NCBI GenBank assembly: GCA_046484585.1
Contig: JAWOIQ010000026.1
Span: forward strand, 1 to 19,315
From: JAGXFP01 sp046484585
GTDB taxonomy: Bacteria; Desulfobacterota; Desulfobulbia; Desulfobulbales; JAGXFP01
Direction of reading: 5' to 3'
DNA: 19,315 bases
Shown: positions 7,441-15,232 of the stretch, piece by piece
How the letters are laid out: the number at the start of each line of letters is the position of its first letter
How positions within the stretch are numbered: position 1 is the first letter of the stretch
Made by a program: the position numbers and the translations under genes
Notes under the pieces: generated by a model
What the model was told of the DNA's origin: nothing
Database searches by the model: none
What the model saw: the letters and a program-made list of their open reading frames with translations, nothing else

Positions 7441-8637
7441 ATGCGGGAAAAACATGGCGGATCAGGTCCGTCTGAAAGACCGGAAAAAATCAATCGCCAT
7501 CAACCATATCTCCGGAATTGGGCCAAGGCGGGACTGAGCTATGTCATAATAATCCCGATCCTCTTCGCCTTTTCCGGCTGCGCGCTTCGCGACTATTCGG
7601 AAAGGACCGGCCGGCAGTGGCGGGAGGCGAAACTTGAAAGACTTGTCGCCGCCCGGGAGTACCATGCGGCCAGGCGTCTACTCGAACAAATGAAGCCGGC
7701 CGGAGCGGGTGAGGAGTATGAATCGCGGCTGCGGCGGCTGAGCCGCCTTGTCGGGGAATATGTCTCTGAGATCGAACACAACGCGGTGGTGCGGCTCAGG
7801 CAAGACGATCTGTTGGCCGCGATCACCCTGGTCGAGCAGGCCCTGGAAAAAATACCGGAAAATGAGGAGTTGCTGAGTCTTAGCGCCGAGCTTCATCAAG
7901 AGCGTGATTTACGCTCGGCCGCCAACGAGCGGGAGATGCTGGCCGACGAAGCGGAATATCTCTACTCCCGCATCCAGGGCTACGCAAGAATGGCCGAGCT
8001 GGAAAAGCTTTCCGCCGGAACCAGGCGGCGGATCCACAAAATGGAAGAGACCCTTGCCATGCTCCATCCCGCCCTGCTGGACTGCGGCCGGCAGGCCCTT
8101 GAACTGGAAGATTACGAGGTCGCCGAAAGATGTCTGACCGCGGCCGGAAAGATCGATGATTCTGATCAGGCCGCCATGCAGCTTAAGGAAAGGCTTGCGG
8201 CCACGGAGGCCGCCGGAATGGAAAATGGCGGCGGCGCGGAAACGGCGCTGGTCTATATTGCTCAGAGCAGTAAAGTCAAATCCGCCGAAGCGCGGGAGGT
8301 CTCTTTCCGGACCCTGGAGGAACAGTTGAAGCTGGCGATCGGCAATGGCGAGCTGGTCGAGGCCGAAAAGATTCAGGCCGAACTGGAAAAGTTCTCCGGG
8401 CGGGACGAGGTGCTGGCCGAATACCGGCAGCAACTGGACAAGGCCAGGGATCGGAGAATTGCAGAACAAATGGAAAGCGGTTCCGAGCTTTACCGGGCCG
8501 GCCGGATCAGGGAGGCCCGCGAGGTGTGGCGGCAGATCTTGATCCTCGATCCGGACAATCGCCTGGCCGGAGAAAAAATAGCCAGGGCCGATAAAGTTCT
8601 GGCGAGCATCCGCGATCTGAAAAAGGCTCAGAAATGA
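7441..8637 (+). CDS. Predicted lipoprotein with TPR-like helical repeats
   Basis: The ATG at 7441 gives 398 residues; an upstream in-frame start at 7360 would lie inside the repeat element, so it is rejected. AGG stands seven bases before the ATG. After an unusually long basic N-region comes a hydrophobic stretch (about 34-44) and a lipobox-like FSGC with C47, suggesting lipid attachment. The rest is almost wholly alpha-helical and charged, with tetratricopeptide-like units, clearest at EYHAARRLLEQM, DLLAAITLVEQALEKIPEN, LELEDYEVAERCLTAAGKI and AGRIREAREVWRQILILDPDNRLA. Such proteins usually act as assembly or scaffold factors; no specific partner is visible. It follows the cyclase on the same strand, but the repeat element separates them. 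Confidence 0.75.
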   Translation: MREKHGGSGPSERPEKINRHQPYLRNWAKAGLSYVIIIPILFAFSGCALRDYSERTGRQWREAKLERLVAAREYHAARRLLEQMKPAGAGEEYESRLRRLSRLVGEYVSEIEHNAVVRLRQDDLLAAITLVEQALEKIPENEELLSLSAELHQERDLRSAANEREMLADEAEYLYSRIQGYARMAELEKLSAGTRRRIHKMEETLAMLHPALLDCGRQALELEDYEVAERCLTAAGKIDDSDQAAMQLKERLAATEAAGMENGGGAETALVYIAQSSKVKSAEAREVSFRTLEEQLKLAIGNGELVEAEKIQAELEKFSGRDEVLAEYRQQLDKARDRRIAEQMESGSELYRAGRIREAREVWRQILILDPDNRLAGEKIARADKVLASIRDLKKAQK

Positions 8638-8746
8638 TGGCGTCGCAAAAAGCCCGATCTGCTGCGTCGTGGCGCACCCCAAGGGTTCTGTTCAATCCTC
8701 CCTTGAGGAGGGCACTTCCTTCGGGGCCTATTTTTGCTTAGCCATC
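8636..8746. repeat. Short element with GATGGC...GCCATC terminal inverted repeats
   Basis: GATGGCGTCGCAAAAA (8636-8651) pairs with TTTTTGCTTAGCCATC (8731-8746) at 13 of 16 positions. The interior holds a smaller hairpin CCTCC-CTTGA-GGAGG (8697-8711). The left end overlaps the TGA of the lipoprotein gene. The whole could fold into one long hairpin and might stop transcription before the ABC operon. It resembles REP/MITE elements I recall from deltaproteobacterial genomes, but this was not searched. The rest of the gap, 8747-8857, shows nothing else. Confidence 0.6.
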
Positions 8747-8857
8747 CCGGATTTTTTATGGTGGAAACAACGGCGCTATTCAGCCATTCAAAATAGGAAG
8801 CAACCAGATGCGACAAGTCAGAAAGTTGAGTTCCGATAATTCTAAAAACTCTTGGCC

Positions 8858-9832
8858 ATGACCAGGCCAAACCCGCCGACCAACACACATATTTCCGGCC
8901 AGGTTAACCGGGAAGGAGAACCGGTTGTCTTGGTTGCCGGTCTTACCAAAAATTTTGGCGATCGTCGTGCCGTCGATAATATCTCCTTTACGATCAGCTC
9001 GGGGGAGTGCGTGGGATTTCTGGGTCCGAACGGGGCCGGCAAGACCACAACCATAAATATTCTGCTCGGCCTGGCCCGCAAGAGCGCCGGGCGCATCAAT
9101 CTGCTGGGGTGGGAGATCCCTGAAAAACACCGGCAGGTCAAACGGCGGATCGGCGTGGTTCCCCAGACGGACAGTCTCGATCCCGATCTCACCGTGGCCG
9201 AGAATCTGCTCACCTACGCCGGTTATTTCAATATCGCCAAAAAAAAGGCCCTGGCCAAGACCGAGGAGTTGCTCCATTTTTTCGCCCTTTCGAACCGGAG
9301 CGATGAAATTATCGAGCACCTTTCCGGCGGCCAGCGGCGCCGGCTTCTGCTGGCCCGGGCCCTGATCAACGATCCCCAGCTCCTGATCCTCGACGAGCCA
9401 ACCATCGGTCTCGATCCCCAGGCCCGGCATCTGATGTGGGAGCGCCTTGAAATTCTCAAGGAGCAGGGCACCACCATGCTTTTGACCAGCCACTACCTGG
9501 ACGAGGTCTCCCGGCTCAGCGACCGGGTGCTGATCATGGACCAGGGCCGGATCGTTGCCGAGGGCGCCCCGCGACAGTTGATCAGCGAGATGGTCGGACT
9601 CGAGGTTTTCGAGGTGGAAGGTTCCGCCGGGGAACTTGACGAACTAGAGAAGAAGTTTTCGACCTGTAAGGCCGAGATCGAGCGGGCCAACGACAAGCTC
9701 TATGTCTATACCCGGGAGGAGTGCGACCGCCTGGAGAAGTTTCTGGAGGGCAAGAGGGACTGGCTCAGGCGGCCCGCCAACCTGGAAGACCTGTTTATCC
9801 AGCTGACCGGCCGGAGCTTGAGGGAAGCATGA
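8858..9832 (+). CDS. ABC transporter ATP-binding protein (NodI/DrrA-like)
   Basis: A 324-residue ATPase; the ATG at 8858 is preferred to an in-frame TTG two codons upstream. Motifs in order: Walker A GPNGAGKTT (56-64, K62), Q-loop VVPQTD, signature LSGGQ (155-159), Walker B LLILDEP (D179, E180), D-loop GLDPQ and H-loop TSHYLDE. About 90 residues follow the nucleotide-binding domain, as in NodI/DrrA/CcmA-type exporters. It should power export by the permease encoded next, with which it overlaps by four bases. The substrate is unknown; related systems export lipo-oligosaccharides, drugs or antibiotics. No clear ribosome binding site is visible. Confidence 0.93.
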   Translation: MTRPNPPTNTHISGQVNREGEPVVLVAGLTKNFGDRRAVDNISFTISSGECVGFLGPNGAGKTTTINILLGLARKSAGRINLLGWEIPEKHRQVKRRIGVVPQTDSLDPDLTVAENLLTYAGYFNIAKKKALAKTEELLHFFALSNRSDEIIEHLSGGQRRRLLLARALINDPQLLILDEPTIGLDPQARHLMWERLEILKEQGTTMLLTSHYLDEVSRLSDRVLIMDQGRIVAEGAPRQLISEMVGLEVFEVEGSAGELDELEKKFSTCKAEIERANDKLYVYTREECDRLEKFLEGKRDWLRRPANLEDLFIQLTGRSLREA

Positions 9833-10587
9833 GCGGACTTTATTTCTGGACAATCTGGCTGCGCAACGCCCGGGTGTGGCGCAAACATGTGATGTCGTCC
9901 CTGATCGGCAACCTGGGCCAGCCCCTGCTTTTTCTGATCGCCATGGGCTACGGGCTCGGCCGCGATATTGAGGTGATCGAGGGCATGACCTACCTGCAAT
10001 TCATCGCCCCGGGCCTGGTCGCCTCGGCGGTGATGTACAGCGCCGCCTTCGAGACCACCTACGGCTCCTATACCAGGCTTTCCATCCAGAAAACCTACGA
10101 GGCGATCCTGATCACCCCGCTGGAGATCAACGATCTGGTTCTAGGCGAGGTGGTCTGGGCGGCGAGCCGGGGCTTCATGGCCGGACTCATCATGCTCGCC
10201 GCGCTGCCCCTGTTCGGGGTCTGGCCCTCGGTCTGGACCTTCGCCCTGTTGCCGATTCTTTTCATGGCCGGGATCTTTTTCGCCGCCTTCGGCCTGATCA
10301 TGACCGCCCTGGCCACCAATTACGATTTCTTCAATTACTTCACCTCTCTGGTAATCACGCCGCTGTTTCTCTTTTCGGGGATCTTTTTTTCATTGCAGAC
10401 CATGGCTCCGCGGGCTAGGCTGATCTTCGAGTTTCTGCCCCTTACCCCTATTGTCAACCTCTCCCGGATGTTCTGTTACGGCCGAATTGAGGGGATTTGG
10501 CTGTATCAGATCAGCGGTTTCCTGCTCGTGACCGTGTTCTCGGTCTGGCTGGCCATCGTTTTGCTGCGCCGGCGCTTGATTCAGTGA
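9829..10587 (+). CDS. ABC-2 type permease (NodJ-like)
   Basis: The ATG at 9829 overlaps the ATPase stop (ATGA) and has AGGGA just upstream, so this start is better than the longer frame beginning at 9721, which would run deep inside the ATPase gene. The 252-residue product has about six membrane segments and the ABC-2 family layout: a cytoplasmic N-terminus, an amphipathic stretch TYLQFIAPGLVASAVMYSAAFETTYGSYTRL, and a late loop SGIFFSLQTMAPRARLIFEFLPLTPIVNLSRMF typical of NodJ and DrrB. It forms the membrane channel with the preceding ATPase. This gene ends the GC-rich block. Confidence 0.92.
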   Translation: MSGLYFWTIWLRNARVWRKHVMSSLIGNLGQPLLFLIAMGYGLGRDIEVIEGMTYLQFIAPGLVASAVMYSAAFETTYGSYTRLSIQKTYEAILITPLEINDLVLGEVVWAASRGFMAGLIMLAALPLFGVWPSVWTFALLPILFMAGIFFAAFGLIMTALATNYDFFNYFTSLVITPLFLFSGIFFSLQTMAPRARLIFEFLPLTPIVNLSRMFCYGRIEGIWLYQISGFLLVTVFSVWLAIVLLRRRLIQ

Positions 10588-10917
10588 TTTTACAGGCGGT
10601 TGTGGGCGCAAGATTTGTAACCGTTCACCGGGGCGGTCGTCCGAAGATGCGGTGCTGCTGAACGGTTACTTGCAATGGTCCAGGGATGGTGAACATGGAG
10701 CCCGGCCTCGCCCGTTGATTTTCACGCCATTCAGGATGATAAGGAGAAAAGAATTGCTCTCCGAAAAACGGCTTGTAAAGGATAATCATCCGTAATATAT
10801 GAAGGTTACAAGAAAATGGAGCCAATGGATGGCGCCTGGGACTATTTTAAGGACAAGAACGGATATTTTCGTGTTTTGTTCCTTAACTGGTTGACGCAAA
10901 TATGATTGGTAACTGAA
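10588..10917. other. Gene-free junction between the core block and the accessory region
   Basis: Three hundred and thirty bases without a supportable gene. GC content drops from about 60% to below 40% across it. It holds a perfect 11-base inverted repeat (listed separately) and an imperfect hairpin at about 10849-10884 (AAGGACAAG... with ...TTTTGTTCCTT). No T-tract terminator follows either. The promoter for the AT-rich gene downstream probably lies near its right end, where TATGAT occurs at 10901-10906, but no convincing -35 box is present. Confidence 0.5.
10617..10669. repeat. Palindromic element with 11-base perfect inverted repeats
   Basis: GTAACCGTTCA (10617-10627) pairs perfectly with TGAACGGTTAC (10659-10669) around a 31-base GC-rich spacer. 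It lies 30 bases after the permease stop. It may be a REP-like element or the edge of inserted DNA. The outer bases do not match the integron R-box consensus. Confidence 0.6.
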
Positions 10918-12144
10918 ATGAGGAAGTCAGTGGACAAATATATAAAGCTAATCACTTGGAATGGTTTAAATATTAAGAGGTATGCAGAGTTCCTAGTAAA
11001 TAATTGGAAAAATATAGTAGCTCTTTATATTTTAATAGTTGGCCTGGTATTTATTAATTGTGAAATGGTTTGGTTCTCTTCTGGAATAGCTCAATCTACT
11101 GATACCATTAAGGCTGTAATGCTGCCCATATTGACAATAAGGGTAAAGTTGTATGCTGTAATAGCTTTTATTGTTTTTGCAGGCATCGCAATATCGTATT
11201 TAATATCATTAATCATACCAATATTGACTGAATTTATATTTCAGCAATATTATTCAGACACATATTATTTCTTGTCAAACAGATTAAAATATCGTGCCAA
11301 ACTATATAATATTACAGAAAAATATTTATACTTATTTATTGCAGTTTTATCATCAGTAATAATATTGACTTTGTCACTAAATAATTCCTTTCATTCTAAT
11401 ACAAAATCAATGTGGCGCGATATTAATATAGCATTTATATTTGTTTCTTTTTTTGCGCCATTATTTTATTTACTTGCAGTAATTTTTATAAGACACAAAA
11501 GGATTAAATCTAATAAAAAAATACTATTTTTTGATAAATTCTTTTTTTCAAAGGAATCTACAAGAAGAAGATTTAAAACAGTTATAGACCTTTTAATAAT
11601 TTTGTTTTTAATCGGTAGAGTATTCATGCCTTTGGCACATCATTTCACAGAAAAAACAATTAATAATGGCTATAATCAACTGTTAAACAAATACGATTAT
11701 GAAAATAGATTTAACGAACTGATCAATGATGTGCAGTATACAAATGGAAAGATAACAATTGATTCAGAATTCCTCGATAGTATAAAGGTCGAAAATGTAA
11801 AAAAATATTTAGTGGCGATAAATCCTAATGTTATTGGAATGAGTCGTCTGAATAATTTGCTTCCTTCAATTATGCGTGGTTTTATTCTTGCTTTAAGCAT
11901 TTTTGCATTAATAGAAATTGGATTTTATTCATTAGTTGGTTCATTTGTTTATGATAGAGGCAATACATTTAAGTCAATAATTAAGGCAACAATTGGGTCG
12001 ACTATATTTTTTACTTTTCTCCAATTGATGTTAGGTGAAGCTTTTTTCGTAGAAACAGATAAACTATTGAATGTTTCAACAATTCTAATCTTTTTTATTA
12101 CATATTTCATGTATCTACAATCAACTCCAGAGGTTGTTAAGTAA
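10918..12144 (+). CDS. AT-rich polytopic membrane protein of unknown function
   Basis: The ATG at 10918 gives 408 residues (an in-frame TTG at 10906 adds four). I do not recognise the family. About eight hydrophobic segments are visible: about 33-53, 78-105, 138-158, 168-193, 224-243, 320-348, 355-375 and 385-402. A hydrophilic stretch of about 75 residues (ENRFNELINDVQYTNGKITIDSEF...) lies between the fifth and sixth and is probably the soluble face. GC content is about 27% by eye, far below the preceding operon, so recent transfer is likely. The ribosome binding site is weak. It precedes the SIR2 gene by 149 bases on the same strand, and an attC-like hairpin lies between them. It might be a partner of the SIR2 protein or simply a neighbouring cassette. 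Confidence 0.75.
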   Translation: MRKSVDKYIKLITWNGLNIKRYAEFLVNNWKNIVALYILIVGLVFINCEMVWFSSGIAQSTDTIKAVMLPILTIRVKLYAVIAFIVFAGIAISYLISLIIPILTEFIFQQYYSDTYYFLSNRLKYRAKLYNITEKYLYLFIAVLSSVIILTLSLNNSFHSNTKSMWRDINIAFIFVSFFAPLFYLLAVIFIRHKRIKSNKKILFFDKFFFSKESTRRRFKTVIDLLIILFLIGRVFMPLAHHFTEKTINNGYNQLLNKYDYENRFNELINDVQYTNGKITIDSEFLDSIKVENVKKYLVAINPNVIGMSRLNNLLPSIMRGFILALSIFALIEIGFYSLVGSFVYDRGNTFKSIIKATIGSTIFFTFLQLMLGEAFFVETDKLLNVSTILIFFITYFMYLQSTPEVVK

Positions 12145-12148
12145 AGAA

Positions 12149-12239
12149 ACCCAACAAAACACTACACGGACGGCGGGAACGTCTGCGGCGCTTGTCGCGG
12201 CAAGTTCATTGGCGCCGTCCGCTGAGTTTAGCGATATGT
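12149..12239 (+). repeat. attC-like imperfect hairpin
   Basis: ACCCAAC at 12149-12155 fits the integron R'' consensus RYYYAAC. CGGACGGCG (12167-12175) and CGCCGTCCG (12213-12221) are perfect inverted partners in the place of L'' and L'. Eleven bases separate R'' from L'' and eleven separate L' from GATATGT (12233-12239), which would be R' with one change from GTT. It starts five bases after the stop of the membrane-protein gene and is much richer in GC than both neighbours, as expected for attC. The altered GTT core suggests a degenerate site. Confidence 0.45.
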
Positions 12240-12293
12240 GTATGAGAATTTCAACCTTGAGACACCGTAGGTATCGAGTAATACAACTGCTAT

Positions 12294-14408
12294 ATGCTTA
12301 ACGGAAAAGACAAAAATACATTTCATGCCCTGCAACTTTTATGCGACACTTTACATGAAAGCAATAAGCCTTTAGTGTTCTGGCTTGGCGCCGGCGTCAG
12401 TAAATGGTGTGGATATCCACTATGGGGGGAAATTGCAGACAAGCTCCATTCTTGTTTTTTAAAATATGAACCGAGCTATGATAAGCAAAAAGCAATAACC
12501 TTACTAGATTCAAAAAAATACCCAGAATTTTTTGAATTATGTAAAACGCATAATAAGAAAAAATACTTTTCATTTTTATCGAAAGAATTTGCGCCCAAAA
12601 AAACAACACCAGTATATGAGAGATTTGTAAATATTTTAAATGAAATAAAGCCTCTCCATATAATTACAACAAATGTAGACGAGAAACTAGAATCATCATT
12701 AATAGAAACTAGAACCATACAAAAAACTGATATAGAAAATTGTCTTCACTCTTTAAACAACCAAAAACCATTCATTTGCAAGATCCATGGTAGTATTAGC
12801 TCTGTCAACTCTATGGTGTTCACGTCTGGCGATTATGCAAATTTAATTTGTGATAGCAACTACACAACTCTCTTAAAAAATATTTTTTCATCAACAAATG
12901 TCGTCTTCATTGGTTATGGATTAGGTGATGAGTATATTTTAAAATCCTTGTTAGACGCCGAGGCATTAAAACCAATATTTGGTGATGGCCCTCACTTTGC
13001 CGTACTCCCTGGAATAGATGTCACGCTACCTCCCTCTACAAAAATCATATCTTATATAGCTGAACCTCATCGTGACCATAGATCGTCGATTCAAGTTATT
13101 GATGAAATTAGAATCTCTCAAAAAACTAATAATAACAAGCCATCAAGTCAATTTGAGTCTTTGAAATCCTCGGAAATTTCAAGTTCACATTTGCTGTCAT
13201 ATGTTTACCCTCCTGGCACATGGACAAATTCACAAAATTTTCAATTCTCTCCAGTGGATGGTGGTGAAAAAAAACCATCGCGTAGCGCTTATGTAGGAAA
13301 TGGGTTTGATAATTCAGAATTACCATTAAACATATCTACAGCAATGCATGATGTTATTGTCGGTTTGTTGTGTTTCGATATTGTCTATTGTCCTTTGGCA
13401 GCTTTGTCCCGTTTACATGTGTTACTTGATTCAGACATTTTTTGGGAGCTTGTCAAAAATGGATGTTTGAAATTTATCGAATGGCATTCGCAAGAAACAA
13501 TCATTTACCCTCACGCCAAAGCCCTTACAGGAGGAGACCTTGCTTCTGTAATAGCTCTCAATAAAGATAATAAAGAAAGAACCATTCAAGAAACGATAAC
13601 GAGACACTTAAAGCCAATTCCGGGTAGGGAGAAGACTGCGGGAGAACTCTTTTCTTTGCTTGAAAATAATATAAAAATAATTGATCAATCTCTTGAACCT
13701 TCTGTTCCTGATTTGGTGCGAGGTTTGTTGCTCCGGCCATCTTTAAAAAAAATGATAGGAATGAGCGGCGGTGTATCGCCAGCATCAATACCTTTGTGGA
13801 TGAAGTTTCCAGTATTAAGGTTAGCTAATGTTGTTAAAATTGGATGTGCCTGCCGATTGTTTGGTATTGCTTCCACAAAACTTGAGCTTGGTACTGCTAG
13901 CCTTGCTGGTTTAGCATTTTCTGCACCATCTGGTAAAATTGCAACAGATGAGATGGCCAGTTACGTTTTGACTGGGCGTTTTGACATGGACCTGGGTAGA
14001 ATTGCAGCAAATGACCCAAGCATATTGTTAGCAATTATGAAATTTCGGGACACTCAAGTTGGGGTGTCATTAAGAAAAGATATTCTCAACCAGCTATCTT
14101 TAGGTCTTGGAAGCGACTTCGTTGCTTCTGTTAATGCTAGTTTGTCTGCTTCAATTCCGTCAAGAACGCTACAGGCTGCGCGAGATAAATTGTCAGGTTT
14201 ACTGACACCAAAAGACCATGATTCTGGAATAACAACTGTTGTTTGGAATGATATTAAATATGAAGAAAACGCATTATCTCTCTGGAAAAAGAGAAGTGAA
14301 AAAGAACTTTCAGAATATTGTCAAAAAGAAAATATAAATAATTATGATCTTTGTCCTTGTGGGTCTGGTGAAAAAATGAAGTTTTGTTGTAAGGAAGCTT
14401 TGCAATAA
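12294..14408 (+). CDS. SIR2-domain protein with C-terminal SEC-C motif (candidate anti-phage NADase)
   Basis: A 704-residue protein. Residues about 20-270 form a SIR2-like domain: GAGVS at 32-36, TTNVD at 125-129 (N127, D129), KIHG with the catalytic-type H165, and GYGLGD at 207-212. SIR2 enzymes bind NAD+, and in bacterial defence proteins such as ThsA, Avs5 and DSR1/2 this domain depletes NAD+ after phage sensing. The last residues are a SEC-C zinc motif, CPCGSGEKMKFCC (C687, C689, C698, C699), which binds Zn2+ and often mediates protein or nucleic-acid contacts. The region of about 400 residues in between is mostly helical, has GYxL-type and Ala/Gly/Ser-rich stretches, and matches no family I know; it is the likely sensor or oligomerisation module. 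GC is about 37%. The ribosome binding site is poor. Defence function is inferred from the domain and context, not shown. Confidence 0.88.
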   Translation: MLNGKDKNTFHALQLLCDTLHESNKPLVFWLGAGVSKWCGYPLWGEIADKLHSCFLKYEPSYDKQKAITLLDSKKYPEFFELCKTHNKKKYFSFLSKEFAPKKTTPVYERFVNILNEIKPLHIITTNVDEKLESSLIETRTIQKTDIENCLHSLNNQKPFICKIHGSISSVNSMVFTSGDYANLICDSNYTTLLKNIFSSTNVVFIGYGLGDEYILKSLLDAEALKPIFGDGPHFAVLPGIDVTLPPSTKIISYIAEPHRDHRSSIQVIDEIRISQKTNNNKPSSQFESLKSSEISSSHLLSYVYPPGTWTNSQNFQFSPVDGGEKKPSRSAYVGNGFDNSELPLNISTAMHDVIVGLLCFDIVYCPLAALSRLHVLLDSDIFWELVKNGCLKFIEWHSQETIIYPHAKALTGGDLASVIALNKDNKERTIQETITRHLKPIPGREKTAGELFSLLENNIKIIDQSLEPSVPDLVRGLLLRPSLKKMIGMSGGVSPASIPLWMKFPVLRLANVVKIGCACRLFGIASTKLELGTASLAGLAFSAPSGKIATDEMASYVLTGRFDMDLGRIAANDPSILLAIMKFRDTQVGVSLRKDILNQLSLGLGSDFVASVNASLSASIPSRTLQAARDKLSGLLTPKDHDSGITTVVWNDIKYEENALSLWKKRSEKELSEYCQKENINNYDLCPCGSGEKMKFCCKEALQ

Positions 14409-14511
14409 ACGAAGCGTAAAAGAACAAAAGGAGTCAGATCTGCTTTTGACTTTAGCCCGTAGTTTAGGTTGAGTATGCCGAAACCCAACATCACTGGAAA
14501 AGCGATTGCTA

Positions 14512-14537
14512 GTCGGGTTTGCTTCGCTTAACCCGAC
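14512..14537. repeat. REP-like palindrome
   Basis: GTCGGGTT (14512-14519) and AACCCGAC (14530-14537) form a perfect eight-base stem around TGCTTCGCTT. The form GTCGGGTTAAGCGAAGC...AACCCGAC is a common dispersed REP-type sequence in many bacteria, from memory. The same gap (14409-14599) also holds CAAAAG/CTTTTG around GAGTCAGATCTG near 14426-14451. No gene is seen there. Confidence 0.65.
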
Positions 14538-14599
14538 CTACTAAATTTATTCCGACCCGCTATCTATATGTGAAACCGCCCCATAACTCGTAAAGGCCT

Positions 14600-14920
14600 A
14601 TGTTAACTGAAAATGATGTGGTTATCGCGGTATCCAATTACTTGAAAAGTGAGGGATATTGTATCGATCAAGCTCTTACTACCACTCAACAAGGAATTGA
14701 TATCGAAGCTACAAGCCCAACCGGGACGAGATGTTTTGTAGAGGCTAAAGGGGCCACGTCGTCCAAGGTAAATAGCAACCGCTATGGACAAAAATTCAAT
14801 AGCAATCAAATCAAAACACACTTAGCTGGGGGAGGAGGGCGGGACGTTCTTCAGCTTACAAGTTACTTGCTTTGGGTTTTCTTTTGTCGAGAAATTGCTG
14901 GCTATCGCAACCGGCTGTAA
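14600..14920 (+). pseudogene. Truncated PD-(D/E)XK nuclease-like gene
   Basis: The open frame is 106 codons, but only about the first 74 look like protein of one family. The N-terminus (LTENDVVIAVSNYLKSEGY) is followed by QQGIDIEATSP and CFVEAKG, which together give the G-D-x(n)-E-x-K core of restriction-like PD-(D/E)XK nucleases (D34-E36 area and EAK at 48-50), then SNQIKTHLA. Family members as I recall them continue for another 50-100 residues; here the frame turns into AGGGGRDVLQLTS... near base 14822, which looks like unrelated DNA. The break coincides with the start of the repeat at 14839. I infer that recombination removed the 3' part. The remaining product is probably non-functional. 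Confidence 0.6.
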
Positions 14921-15018
14921 GTTTGGCGGTTGAGCTGTGAAGAAAAAATGCCAAAGAGAAAAATTACATGCTCTCTTAATAGAGAAACTTATAATCTGTA
15001 GAATGTCCCCAACTTCGC
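14839..15018 (+). repeat. Imperfect direct repeat, copy 1 (flanks hsdS'-fic)
   Basis: Bases 14839-14864 match 16379-16404 at 22 of 26 positions (shared GACGTTCTTC, TTA, AAGTT). Bases 15003-15018 match 16462-16477 at 15 of 16 (ATGTCCCCAWCTTCGC). The two blocks are in the same order in both places, with about 80 extra bases in this copy. The pair encloses the hsdS remnant and fic. Confidence 0.5.
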
Positions 15019-15225
15019 TTGGTCAGTCTGGCAGTGAAGTCAGGAGGTACCAACAACATCAACGCCACCAAAATGAAAAACATCAAGGTGCCGGTGCCTT
15101 CCCTGGCCGAGCAGAAGAAATTCGTCGCCAAGGTAGAGGCCCTGGAAAAACAGATCGCCGAGGCCCAGGCCGTCATCGACGCCGCACCCGCCCGCAAAGA
15201 GGCGGTGATGAAAAAGTATCTGTGA
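15019..15225 (+). pseudogene. hsdS: 3' remnant of a type I restriction specificity subunit
   Basis: Sixty-eight codons remain, of which the last 58 match the C-terminus of HsdS: GGTNNINATKMKNIKVPVPSL, then AEQKKFVAKVEALEKQIAEAQ and a helical end to the stop. HsdS normally has about 400 residues, with two target-recognition domains joined by long helices; the remnant keeps only the end of the second recognition domain and the final conserved helix. No start is expected. Its GC-rich composition matches fic, which begins seven bases after the stop, so the two came from one type I restriction operon. hsdM and hsdR are not in the window. The fragment cannot give a working specificity subunit. Confidence 0.75.
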
Positions 15226-15232
15226 GGTCAGC

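Noticed and set aside
8780..9493. A 237-codon minus-strand frame over the ABC ATPase
   Set aside because: Antisense to a gene with all ABC motifs; no motif of its own.
10617..10669. The 11-base inverted repeat as an attC site
   Set aside because: Outer bases TTGTAAC and GTTACTT do not fit RYYYAAC/GTTRRRY, and the arms lack the separate R and L boxes.
14512..14537. The GTCGGGTT/AACCCGAC hairpin as the terminator of the SIR2 gene
   Set aside because: No T-run follows, and the sequence has the form of a dispersed REP element.
15019..15225. The HsdS-like ORF as a complete small gene
   Set aside because: Only the conserved C-terminal end of HsdS is present, and the upstream sequence is unrelated repeat DNA.
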